NCBI GenBank assembly: GCA_945870175.1
Contig: CAMBRJ010000003.1
Coordinates: forward strand, 1-34,586
Source: Gemmatimonas phototrophica
GTDB taxonomy: Bacteria > Gemmatimonadota > Gemmatimonadetes > Gemmatimonadales > Gemmatimonadaceae
Reading direction: 5' to 3'
DNA: 34,586 nt
Shown here: one piece after another, positions 18,160 through 25,810 of the stretch
Position numbering within the stretch: the first letter of the stretch is position 1
Layout of the letters: each line of letters starts with the position of its first letter
Translations under genes and position numbers: made by a program
The notes under the pieces: model-generated
Told to the model about the DNA's origin: nothing
Databases searched by the model: none
Seen by the model: only the letters and a program-made list of their open reading frames with translations

Positions 18160-18428
18160 CGGGGCAAGCTGAGGGCGAAAATCGGTGACGGCTCGGTGAA
18201 CCGTGAAAGCTATCACCGTTCGAGCCGTATCGGTCGATTGGCGCGACCTTACGTGATCGCGGCGACGGTGACGGCGGCTTGCGCCGCCACCGCGGCCTGT
18301 GTCACGGTGGGATTGGTGCCGGCAAACACCACAAGGCCGTGGCCAAGCCCCTTGAGTTTCGTGCGCCACAGTTCCTCACCTGATGATGGGGAAGTGCATA
18401 GCCACGATCGACCAATAGTATCCCGCGA
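18160..18428 (-). pseudogene. Gap with a possible broken small reading frame
   Basis: This 269-bp gap lies between TfoX-N and the zinc-ribbon gene. On the minus strand two frames have protein-like composition: one ends LIAGYYWSIVAMHFPIIR then stops at 18376; the next, one phase off, reads GEELWRTKLKGLGHGLVVF and TNPTVTQAAVAAQAAVTVAA and stops near 18253. The second has no start codon. Joined by a single frameshift near 18375 they would give a protein of about 50 residues from the ATG of MHFPII. It may be a decayed gene or a sequencing error; a chance open frame in GC-rich DNA is also possible. I do not recognise the product. Confidence 0.3.
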
Positions 18429-18770
18429 TCAACGTGTCCGTTCCGCCTTCTTCGCCGGCTTCGGCTTGGGCCTGGGCAACTCGGCCGCGGTCGCCCGCAT
18501 GAGTTCGGCGATCAGCCCTTGGTCCTCCAACTGCTCGGTGACCAGGAACTGCGGCTTCGCCCCGGGATACGGCAACCCTTCCGTCACCGTGCCCAGCAGC
18601 GCACGACCGGCCACCGTGGGCTTCACGAACAGCTGATTGTCGCACACCAGCGCGACCACCTTCTCGTCGACGTACAGCGCATACTCGCCGAACATCTTCT
18701 TGAACGTCACGGTACCCGCACCGTGCATCTGGTCGCGCACGTACTCCACGAAACTGAGATCCGAGGCCAT
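18429..18770 (-). CDS. TfoX/Sxy N-terminal domain protein
   Basis: A 113-aa cytoplasmic protein matching the TfoX N-terminal domain over almost its whole length: FVEYVRDQM at the start, VTFKKMFGEYALYVDEKVVAL in the middle, LFVKPTVAGRALL, and LPYPGAKPQFLV, then a Lys/Pro-rich tail. In gamma-proteobacteria, TfoX/Sxy with two domains promotes competence gene expression; this single-domain form lacks the C-terminal half, and its role outside that group is unknown. No competence genes are nearby. It starts 23 bp after the stop of the YjdM/PhnA gene and is probably co-transcribed with it. Confidence 0.9.
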   Translation of the reverse strand: MASDLSFVEYVRDQMHGAGTVTFKKMFGEYALYVDEKVVALVCDNQLFVKPTVAGRALLGTVTEGLPYPGAKPQFLVTEQLEDQGLIAELMRATAAELPRPKPKPAKKAERTR

Positions 18771-18793
18771 CGGTCGCTCCGGTTACGGGTGGG

Positions 18794-19165
18794 TTACACC
18801 TTGCGCACGAACTCCGACTTGAGCTTCATCGCGCCGATCCCGTCGATTTTACAGTCGATATCATGATCGCCGCCGACCAGGCGGATGTTCTTCACCTTCG
18901 TGCCGACCTTCACCACCAACGACGTGCCCTTGATCTTGAGATCCTTGATCACGGTCACCGTGTCGCCATCGGCCAGCGGCGTGCCATTCGCGTCCTTGAT
19001 GACGCCCGATCCCGTCTCGGCGTCGTCGCTCGAGGCCACGGCCGCGGTCGACCACTCGTGGGCGCACTCCGGACAGACGTACAGCGTGCCCATCTCATAG
19101 GTGTACACGGAACCGCACGCGGGGCACGGCGGCAGCGTCGATTCGGGTGGCGATTCATCAATCAT
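18794..19165 (-). CDS. yjdM: YjdM/PhnA family zinc-ribbon protein
   Basis: A 123-aa cytoplasmic protein with an N-terminal zinc ribbon ([10 protein letters not shown]...CPECAHEW, two CxxC pairs) and a C-terminal PhnA domain ([26 protein letters not shown], then [13 protein letters not shown] and [13 protein letters not shown]). These proteins were named for alkylphosphonate utilisation, but the link is weak and no phn genes are here. The ATG at 19165 has AGGA four nt before it; the longer frame from 19198 adds eleven residues without a better site. It sits between the LVIVD gene's terminator and TfoX-N, so it probably starts a new transcript. Confidence 0.92.
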   Translation of the reverse strand: MIDESPPESTLPPCPACGSVYTYEMGTLYVCPECAHEWSTAAVASSDDAETGSGVIKDANGTPLADGDTVTVIKDLKIKGTSLVVKVGTKVKNIRLVGGDHDIDCKIDGIGAMKLKSEFVRKV

Positions 19166-19221
19166 GACATCCTGTGGCGTGAGGGGAGGTCCCCGCAAGT
19201 TATCGGTGACCGGAAACGAAA

Positions 19222-19253
19222 CAGCCCCCGATCCGTTGCCGGATCGAGGGCTG
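19222..19253 (-). terminator. Rho-independent terminator of the LVIVD lipoprotein gene
   Basis: On the minus strand a 14-bp stem (CAGCCCTCGATCCG with CGGATCGGGGGCTG, one imperfect pair) encloses a 4-nt loop GCAA and is followed by TTTCGTTT. It begins 20 bp after the stop at 19274. It is the clearest intrinsic terminator in the window and separates the LVIVD gene from yjdM. Confidence 0.85.
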
Positions 19254-19273
19254 CGTGCTTCGTCGCGCGAGCC

Positions 19274-21256
19274 TTACATCGCCAGCGTCTGCAGATCCTG
19301 CAGCGCCTTCTTCAGCAGGTCCGTCTTTTTCGGGTCGCAGCTGCGGCTGGCTTCGACATCCGACACCAGCTTGGTGAGCGTCGCGTTGCGTGCCGCACCA
19401 GACGTCTTCTCGGCGCTCGAGATCGACGAGCGGATCTCCGAGATCTTCGCCGGCGCCACACAACCCTTCCGCTCCAGCTGATCCGTGTACGCCTTCGCCA
19501 GCGCGAAGCTGGGCGGCCACGAGATCTTCGGCTGACCCTGCGCGTTCAGGTAGTCCCACTTCACCGTGTTCGACGCATCGATCTCGTTCTGCGAGATGAA
19601 CTCGCTCGGCACGAGTTCGGCCACGTCGAGACCACGCGCGATTTCCGAGCTCACGATCGAGCCGTTGTACCAGTACACCGACCACGAACCGCCCTGCGCC
19701 ATGCGGGTGGAATCGATCGGGCCGCGATCGAACGAGGCGATTTCCTTCGGCTTCGACGGGTCCGTCCAGTCGAATACCGAGATGCCGCCCTGATACCACG
19801 ACTGCACCATGACATCGCGACCCGGGATCGGGATCAGCGAGCCGTTGTGCGCGACGCAGTTTTCGTTCGACGACTGCACGGTCGGAATCTTGTAGTAGCT
19901 CTTGAACACGAGCTTCTTGTTCACGATCGAGAAGATCGCGTTGGCGCCCCATTCCGGCTTGTCACCGGCGCGGCACTTGGGCGACGAACCACCGCCCCAC
20001 TCGTCGGAGAACAGCATCTGCGTGCCGTCGTTGTTGAACGTCGCCGAATGCCAGTAGGCGAAGTTCGAGTCGGCGGCCGCATCGAGACGCACCGGCGCGA
20101 TCGGGTTGCTGATGTCGATCAGCAGGCCGTGTCCTTCACAGGCGCCACCCGCCAGTCCGAGCGCCGGGTACACCGTGATGTCGTGGCACTGCGAGCGCTC
20201 GCCGCCACGACCCGCCGGCGCGCCACCTGCCGCCCCGGCGAACATCGTGTTGATCGCACCCTGCGCCATACCGCGCACGGCGGCGCTGTCGGCCGCGTTC
20301 ACCGACGTGCCGCCACGCGCCTTCATGGCGTTGTCCAGCAACGGACGGATCACCTGCGGCGGCACCACCATGTCCATGCCCGACTGCGGGTTCTTCGCGA
20401 TGAACCCGCCGGCAGCCTTCGCCGTGGCGAGCGTCTTCACGGCCGCTTCCTTGTCGGCATCGGACAGGCCGTGAGCCGGCGCGGCGCCGAGGCCAGCGAA
20501 GATGTTGGCACGACCAACCACCGCGGCGCTGGCCGGGTTGGCGAGCGGCACCTTGATGATCTCGATGCGTAGGCGCGACGAGTTCGGATCGTCCGCCGCA
20601 AGATCCGCGCAACCGGCGAGTTCGCCGGCCGAACGGATGCCCGACGAACCGGACACGTAGATGTACACGTTGTCCTTGTCCTTCGGATCCTCGAGCACCG
20701 TGTGCGTGTGTGAACCGCGGCACGTTTGCACGTTCGCGATCAGCTTCGGGTTCTTGATGTCGCTGATGTCGAACACGCGCACGCCACGCATGCGATCCTT
20801 GCTGACGGGATCCGGCACGCCACCCGGCTTGCAGTCCACGCGGCCGTTGTTCGCTTCGGCCGACATGAACATCAGGTTCTTGTACACCGAGATGTCGTTC
20901 TGCGAGGCGGGGCAGGTGTACGCCACCACGAGCACCGGCTTGGCCGGGTTCGAAATGTCCCAGATCACCGGGCCATTGTAGTTACCCTGAATCGCGTACT
21001 TGCCCGTGAAGGCGAGATCGGAATTCGTGATGCCGAGGAAGCCCGGCGGTGAGACCGCCTTCGCCACGACCTTCATGTTCGAGATCGCTTCGCCGGCGTC
21101 AAACAGGCCGGCTTTGAGGCCGACGCGCGGATCGTTCATCGGCGTCGGTGCAGTCTTGGGCTTGGACGGCGCGCAGGCCGCGAGGCCCAGTAGCGCCATG
21201 GCCGCGTAACCCGTGACAACACTCGCCCCGCGACGACGCGGAAGTGTTTTTAACAT
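19274..21256 (-). CDS. LVIVD-repeat lipoprotein
   Basis: A 660-aa lipoprotein: a signal peptide with lipobox LAAC (Cys28) anchors it outside the inner membrane. It contains LVIVD-type beta-propeller repeats, seen as recurring VIWDISNPAKP, VRVFDISDIKNP, LLIDISNPIAP and ISVFDWTDPSKP units. Function of the repeat is unknown. About 108 residues (248-355), rich in Ala and Gly, interrupt the propeller. Cysteines are numerous, with CRGSHTHT and CHDI...CEGHG placing His beside Cys. A C-terminal helical part (about 590-660) has two Cys. The ATG at 21256 has AGGAA six nt before it, better than the start at 21319. It follows the DUF305 lipoprotein gene by 76 bp in the same direction and ends at a strong terminator. 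Confidence 0.85.
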   Translation of the reverse strand: MLKTLPRRRGASVVTGYAAMALLGLAACAPSKPKTAPTPMNDPRVGLKAGLFDAGEAISNMKVVAKAVSPPGFLGITNSDLAFTGKYAIQGNYNGPVIWDISNPAKPVLVVAYTCPASQNDISVYKNLMFMSAEANNGRVDCKPGGVPDPVSKDRMRGVRVFDISDIKNPKLIANVQTCRGSHTHTVLEDPKDKDNVYIYVSGSSGIRSAGELAGCADLAADDPNSSRLRIEIIKVPLANPASAAVVGRANIFAGLGAAPAHGLSDADKEAAVKTLATAKAAGGFIAKNPQSGMDMVVPPQVIRPLLDNAMKARGGTSVNAADSAAVRGMAQGAINTMFAGAAGGAPAGRGGERSQCHDITVYPALGLAGGACEGHGLLIDISNPIAPVRLDAAADSNFAYWHSATFNNDGTQMLFSDEWGGGSSPKCRAGDKPEWGANAIFSIVNKKLVFKSYYKIPTVQSSNENCVAHNGSLIPIPGRDVMVQSWYQGGISVFDWTDPSKPKEIASFDRGPIDSTRMAQGGSWSVYWYNGSIVSSEIARGLDVAELVPSEFISQNEIDASNTVKWDYLNAQGQPKISWPPSFALAKAYTDQLERKGCVAPAKISEIRSSISSAEKTSGAARNATLTKLVSDVEASRSCDPKKTDLLKKALQDLQTLAM

Positions 21257-21332
21257 GTCTGTTCCTGTGTTCGAAAGGTGGTGGTACTCCGACAACATCA
21301 CGTCCAACAGCTCGCCCAACCGGCGCTTCGTG

Positions 21333-22058
21333 TTACGCCGGCGGGGCGAATCCCATCTCCAACATCATCGTGAACATCCGCTTGATCTCAGTGCTCTGAT
21401 CGACCTCGACATCGTTCGCGAACTTGAACACGGTTTCGTCCTGCCCCGCGCCCTGCGCCGCGAACAACGTCTTCACCATCGCCACGGCACCCCGGTGGTG
21501 CTGAATCATGTAGGTCAGAAACAACCGGTCGAACTCGGTGCCGCGCGCCGTGTTGAGTTCCTTCAGCTGCGCGTCGGTGAGCATCCCCGGCATCGACATC
21601 TGGCCCATCGCCATACCGCCCATGTCGTGGCCGGCCATGGCCGCCATGTCGTGCGCTGCGCCCGCCATCGTCACGTTACCGATCGAATCGACCATCGGCA
21701 CCGCCTGACGTCGGTCTTTCAGCCACGTCTGCATGATCGTGATCTCATCGGTCTGCGCATTGATGATGCGCGCCGTGAGCCGCTGCACCGACGCGCTCGC
21801 ACCGTGCGACGGCGCCCACCGGGAGATCGTGATCGCCTGCGCGTGGTGGTGGATCATGCCGCTCATGAAGTCCACGTCGGCCTGCACCCACGGATAGCGC
21901 AGGCTGTCGGCGCGCGCGCGCACGAGCGCGCCGGCATCGCCCATCTGAAACGGAGCGCCGGCCGACGAGGCCGACCGAGAGGTGGCGCAGGCCGTCATGG
22001 CGACCAGCCCGGCGCTCAAGGCAGCCAGGCGGATCGGACGGCGGAGGGAATTGGGCAT
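21333..22058 (-). CDS. DUF305 lipoprotein with Met/His-rich linker
   Basis: A 241-aa lipoprotein (lipobox AMTAC, Cys24). It has the two DUF305 half-motifs: FMSGMIHHHAQAI (about residue 64) and FLTYMIQHHRGAV near the C-terminus, in a ferritin-like helical domain. Between them, residues 131-159 are unusually Met- and His-rich (nine Met, with HDM twice). Such motifs are typical of periplasmic copper-binding proteins; a copper role is inferred, not shown. The ATG at 22058 gives a normal lipoprotein signal, whereas the alternative at 22079 is a TTG. It is followed by the LVIVD lipoprotein gene, and the two probably form one transcript. Confidence 0.9.
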   Translation of the reverse strand: MPNSLRRPIRLAALSAGLVAMTACATSRSASSAGAPFQMGDAGALVRARADSLRYPWVQADVDFMSGMIHHHAQAITISRWAPSHGASASVQRLTARIINAQTDEITIMQTWLKDRRQAVPMVDSIGNVTMAGAAHDMAAMAGHDMGGMAMGQMSMPGMLTDAQLKELNTARGTEFDRLFLTYMIQHHRGAVAMVKTLFAAQGAGQDETVFKFANDVEVDQSTEIKRMFTMMLEMGFAPPA

Positions 22059-22209
22059 CGGTTTAGTCACGTGATTCAATACCGGCCGCGGACGGAAAGG
22101 GTTAGTCTGTAAGGGTATAGAGGGAGAGGGCTCGCAGCAATCGGCCGGCTCGCCCCGTCAGTCAGCCTCAAATGAGCCGCCTTGCGGATGAGCCTGCACC
22201 CAATGGGGA

Positions 22210-22941
22210 CTAAAGGCCCCTGAGCGTGATCGGACGTGATCCAGTCACCGTGACCAGTGCGAGCCGCCGCAGGTGCACCGAATCGGCGGCGGCCACATAC
22301 GCCGACGTCTGCTGCGACGACACCAGCGCCCGTGTGAGCTGGGCCAGACCGCCGCACACATACCGGTTGCACAGATTCGAGCGCATCGCACGCGGCAGAT
22401 TGCAGCCGGTCGTGGTGTGAAACACGCACGAACCACGGTAATGACGGGCCGGCAGGTACGACGCATACCGCGCCTCCAGCGACTCCGGGGTCACCGTCTC
22501 CCCATCGTCGGTCAGCTGCGCCCGCACCCGCATGATGCTGTCGGCGTGCAGAAATCCGTGCGTCCCGCCGGCGGTGCAGCACTCGCCACCACAGGTCCCA
22601 CAGCTCGCGCCGATGATATCCGGCATCGCCGGGATCGAGTCGGGCAGCGCCCAGCCCGCATCCGCGCGGGCCGATTCGGCCTCGGCGGTCATCGACGCGC
22701 TGTTATCCCGGACCGCCTCGAGAAACGCCTCGGCGATCGTACCGCGCAGTTTGTCCAGAAACGCGTCGCGCGACTCCTCGGGGAGCTCGGTCGTGTTACG
22801 CGAGTTCGCCGGTAGCAGGATCACCGGCAACTCCGGCACTCCGTGTTCGGCGCCATCGGCGCGGGCGATCTGTTCGGCCTGCGCGGTGAGGCGGGCATTC
22901 CGGGCCCGCTGGGCCGCGATCGGACTTTCGCGCGAAGACAT
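22210..22941 (-). CDS. Cysteine-cluster protein (YkgJ-like pattern)
   Basis: A 243-aa cytoplasmic protein. The first half is helical and Ala-rich with few Cys. The second half has a dense cluster: CGTCGGECC (four Cys), THGFLHADS, then CVFHTTTGCNLPRAMRSNLC and NRYVCGG. The spacing resembles the YkgJ-type CxxCC...GC...R..C.xx.C pattern thought to bind zinc or an Fe-S cluster; the match is partial. No enzyme domain is seen. The ATG at 22941 gives a sensible N-terminus (MSSRESPIAAQRARN); a longer frame to 23040 would overlap the divergent transporter gene. It shares a 51-bp divergent promoter region with the OFA transporter. Confidence 0.75.
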   Translation of the reverse strand: MSSRESPIAAQRARNARLTAQAEQIARADGAEHGVPELPVILLPANSRNTTELPEESRDAFLDKLRGTIAEAFLEAVRDNSASMTAEAESARADAGWALPDSIPAMPDIIGASCGTCGGECCTAGGTHGFLHADSIMRVRAQLTDDGETVTPESLEARYASYLPARHYRGSCVFHTTTGCNLPRAMRSNLCNRYVCGGLAQLTRALVSSQQTSAYVAAADSVHLRRLALVTVTGSRPITLRGL

Positions 22942-22966
22942 GCCGCAAAGTACCCGGCACGGATCG

Positions 22967-22994
22967 GGCGGATATATGGTTGATTCCGCCATAT
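22967..22994. promoter_or_regulatory. Nested inverted repeats at the divergent promoter and transporter start
   Basis: GGCGGA (22967-22972) pairs with TCCGCC (22985-22990), and ATATGG (22974-22979) pairs with CCATAT (22989-22994), the latter overlapping the transporter's ATG. They lie in the 51-bp gap between two divergent genes and could form an operator for both. No regulator gene is adjacent. Confidence 0.35.
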
Positions 22995-24231
22995 GTCGAA
23001 ATCTCGATGGACCATCCCCCTCGGCGCCGTCCTCGTCCATCTGGGCATCGGCTCGGTGTACGCCTGGAGCACGCTCAATCGCCCGATCGTCGCCGCGCTC
23101 CCGCCGCAGCCGTGGTGGGGGAGTCCGCCGTACACCACGTTCACCGCCGCGCTCGTGCTGCTCGGCCTGAGCGCCGCCACGATGGGACCCTGGGTGGAGC
23201 GTCGGGGCGCGCGCGTCGCAGCCAAGACGTCGGCGATGTTCTTCGCCGGCGGACTTGCACTTGGCGGGCTCGGCCTGCTCTGGCAGCAGCCGCTCCTGCT
23301 GTTTCTCGGGCTCGGTATTCTCTGCGGCATCGGCTGCGGCATCGGCTACATCGCGCCGGTGAGCACGCTGGTGAAGTGGTTTCCCGAGCGACGCGGCATG
23401 GCCACGGGCTTCGCCATCATGGGATTCGGTGGCGGGGCATTTCTGGGCGGCTACGCGAATGCGTTTCTGATCGAGCAGATGGGCGTGGCGCGCGCCCTGT
23501 TCGTGCTGAGCGGGGTGTACTTCGCGCTCATGTCGGCCGGGGCGCTGCTGCTTCGCCCCGCCCCCGAATCGCTGCCGGGGGGAACCACACCGGCGGTCAC
23601 CGGACTCACTCGCAGTGAAGCAGTGCGCACGCCGCAGTTCCTGCTGCTGTGGGGCATGCTCTGTGTGAACGTCACCGCCGGGATCGGCATTCTCGCCCAG
23701 GCGTCACCCATGATGCAGGACCTCTTCGGCCGCACCCCCAAGCAGGCCGCGGCCATCGTGGCGGTGATCAGCCTGTTCAACGCCGGCGGACGGCTGCTCT
23801 GGTCGAGCGCGTCTGATCTGATGGGTCGACGCACCACGTATCTCATCTTTTTCGTGGCGCAGTTCGCACTGTTTTTGGCCATTCCGCGCTTCGCGCTGAT
23901 GGGTGCGTGGTGGCCGTTCCTGGCCTGCCTGCTCACGGTATTCACCATGTACGGCGGCGGCTTCGCGACCATGCCGGCGTTCCTGGCCGACCTGTTCGGC
24001 TCGCGCAACGTGGGGGCGATTCACGGCGCCGTGCTCACCGCGTGGAGCGTGGCGGCGGTCATGGGACCGGTGATCATCACCCAGCTGTCCGAGCGCGCCC
24101 GCGCGGCGCTGGCCCCGGGCGAACCGCGCGTCCACATCTACGACCAACCGCTGATGCTGCTGGCTGGGCTGCTCGCCGTCGGACTCGTGCTCACGCTCGC
24201 GGTGAAGCCGCTGCGGCAGCCCACGGCGTAA
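22993..24231 (+). CDS. MFS transporter, OFA (oxalate/formate antiporter-like) family
   Basis: A 412-aa inner-membrane protein with about 12 hydrophobic segments. OFA features are clear: the first segment VLVHLGIGSVYAWSTLNRP, then GIGYIAPVSTLVKWFPERRG with GMATGFAIMGFGGGAFLG, and in the second half SLFNAGGRLLWSSASDLMGRR and a late GAVLTAWSVAAVMGP. Family members exchange or import small organic acids such as oxalate and formate, but most have unknown substrates. No oxalate-degrading genes are in the window. The ATG at 22993 opens directly into the first segment. Convergent with the M20 peptidase gene, 19 bp apart. Confidence 0.9.
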   Translation: MSKSRWTIPLGAVLVHLGIGSVYAWSTLNRPIVAALPPQPWWGSPPYTTFTAALVLLGLSAATMGPWVERRGARVAAKTSAMFFAGGLALGGLGLLWQQPLLLFLGLGILCGIGCGIGYIAPVSTLVKWFPERRGMATGFAIMGFGGGAFLGGYANAFLIEQMGVARALFVLSGVYFALMSAGALLLRPAPESLPGGTTPAVTGLTRSEAVRTPQFLLLWGMLCVNVTAGIGILAQASPMMQDLFGRTPKQAAAIVAVISLFNAGGRLLWSSASDLMGRRTTYLIFFVAQFALFLAIPRFALMGAWWPFLACLLTVFTMYGGGFATMPAFLADLFGSRNVGAIHGAVLTAWSVAAVMGPVIITQLSERARAALAPGEPRVHIYDQPLMLLAGLLAVGLVLTLAVKPLRQPTA

Positions 24232-24250
24232 TCGCCGACAGCGGAATCGG

Positions 24251-25702
24251 CTACGGAGTAATCGCCGGCGACGCGAGCTGCTTCACCATGCGGTACCAGA
24301 ATTCCACGCTGTCGTGGAACGCTTTCACCCCCACGCGCTCGTCCTGGCCGTGGGCACGGCTCGGTTCCAGCTGTTCGAAGAAGATGGCCGAGATGCCGTA
24401 GGTGGGGATGCCGGCATTGCGCGTGAACAGTCCGTCGGTGGCGCCGGTGGACATCTCGGGCACCACCACAGCGCCGGGGAATCGCTCCTTCGTGAGTCGC
24501 TCCACCACGCCCATGACATCCGCGCGTAACGGCGACGCCGGGCTCGGCGTAATTGGCCCATCGGCCGTGACCTTGGCCAGCGACCCCACCACACGCTGAA
24601 TGGCGGCCCGCACCGAGTCGGGCACCTCATCGGGGAGCATGCGGCAATTGATGTTGGCCGAGGCGCGCTGCGGCAGCGCATTATCGGCATGTCCGCCGGT
24701 CAGCAGCGTGGCCACGCAGGTCGTGCGCATCACCGAGTTCCAGTACGGATTCGTGGCAGCCAGCGACTGCGCAGCGGCCGCGCTCATCGGTTGCGCGGCC
24801 ACGGCACGCATGAGGGCGGCCACCTCGGGGGTCTGAGTGGCAGCGCTCTGTTGGAAATAGGCGCGCGACACCTCGGTGAGTCGGATCGGAAACTCCGAGG
24901 CGCCGAACGTGATCAGGGCCGCCGAGAGATCGTAGATCGCGTTGTCCTTCCGCGGCACCGAGCTGTGCCCGCCGAGGTTCGTGGACTCGAGCTTGAAGTT
25001 GGCGAACACCTTCTCCGCGGCCTGCACCGAGTTCGACACGGGCGTGCCCTTGTCGAGCGCCCCGCCGCCGGCGTCGGTATTGAGGGCGTATTCCGCGTCG
25101 AGCTTCGCGCGGTGATTCGTGAGCAGCCACATCATCGAGCCGCTGGTGGTCTCCTCATCGGCCGTGAGCACCACCACGATGTCGCGATCCGGCACGAACT
25201 TCTCGCGCTTCCAACGCACCATATTCGCGACGATCGCGGCCACACCGGCCTTGTTGTCCTCGGCACCCCGCCCGTAGTACCAGCCGTCCTTCTCGACCAT
25301 CGTGAACGGATCGGTCGGCCAGTCACTCCGGTTGGCGGCCACGACGTCCAGATGCGCCATCAGCAGCATCGGCTTCTTGCCCGAGGCCCGTCCGCGTAGG
25401 CGCGCCACGAGTGACGTGAGTTCCGGACGTGGGCCAAGAAGCTGCACGTCGACCGCCGGGTAGCCGGCCGCCAGTAACCGGGCGGCCACGGCCTGCGCCG
25501 CCCGACGCACCCCGGGCGTGCCGGTCGTCGAGTTGATGTTCACCAGCTGCCGCAGGATGGCGCGTGCCTCCTGTTGATCGGCCGGCAACGGGGCAGGCTG
25601 CGCCGCCAGCGATTCAACCGGTCGCGCGAGCGTGCTCGTGAGCAAGATGCCCGAGATCGCCATCATCCACCGGGTTACGGCACACCGAGAACGGCAAAGC
25701 AT
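24251..25702 (-). CDS. Exported M20/M25/M40 family metallopeptidase
   Basis: A 483-aa peptidase with an N-terminal signal segment (core MMAISGILLTSTLA, cleavage near LAAQ). Zinc-site residues of the family are present: LMAHLDVVAA, YGRGAEDNKAG, TADEETTSGS, LNTDAGGG and a late His in SRAHGQDERVG. GHSSVPRKDNA belongs to the dimerisation domain. It probably acts as a carboxypeptidase or aminoacylase-like enzyme in the periplasm (inference). I use the ATG at 25702; ATGs at 25666 and 25663 are equally possible and would give a shorter signal peptide. The frame reading back to 25996 is rejected, since it overlaps the divergent DUF885 gene. Distinct from the M20 protein at 12429-13739. Confidence 0.9.
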   Translation of the reverse strand: MLCRSRCAVTRWMMAISGILLTSTLARPVESLAAQPAPLPADQQEARAILRQLVNINSTTGTPGVRRAAQAVAARLLAAGYPAVDVQLLGPRPELTSLVARLRGRASGKKPMLLMAHLDVVAANRSDWPTDPFTMVEKDGWYYGRGAEDNKAGVAAIVANMVRWKREKFVPDRDIVVVLTADEETTSGSMMWLLTNHRAKLDAEYALNTDAGGGALDKGTPVSNSVQAAEKVFANFKLESTNLGGHSSVPRKDNAIYDLSAALITFGASEFPIRLTEVSRAYFQQSAATQTPEVAALMRAVAAQPMSAAAAQSLAATNPYWNSVMRTTCVATLLTGGHADNALPQRASANINCRMLPDEVPDSVRAAIQRVVGSLAKVTADGPITPSPASPLRADVMGVVERLTKERFPGAVVVPEMSTGATDGLFTRNAGIPTYGISAIFFEQLEPSRAHGQDERVGVKAFHDSVEFWYRMVKQLASPAITP

Positions 25703-25810
25703 GGTGGAATGGGGTCGATGGTCAATGAACAACAACGACAGCCTTCGTCTCGGCGAATATGCAGACAAATCGTTTGCAAAGGGGGGAGATCGGCCACAGG
25801 TTAAGCCCCG

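Noticed and set aside
22190-22215. Short GGGG/CCCC hairpin after the Cys-cluster gene as a terminator
   Set aside because: Only a 4-bp stem and no T tract.
22942-23040. N-terminal extension of the Cys-cluster protein
   Set aside because: It would overlap the transporter gene on the other strand; the ATG at 22941 gives a normal protein.
24228-24267. Direct repeat GTAATCGCCG, twice 30 bp apart at the 3' ends of the OFA and M20 genes
   Set aside because: Only 10 bp, partly coding, and no mobile element nearby; likely chance.
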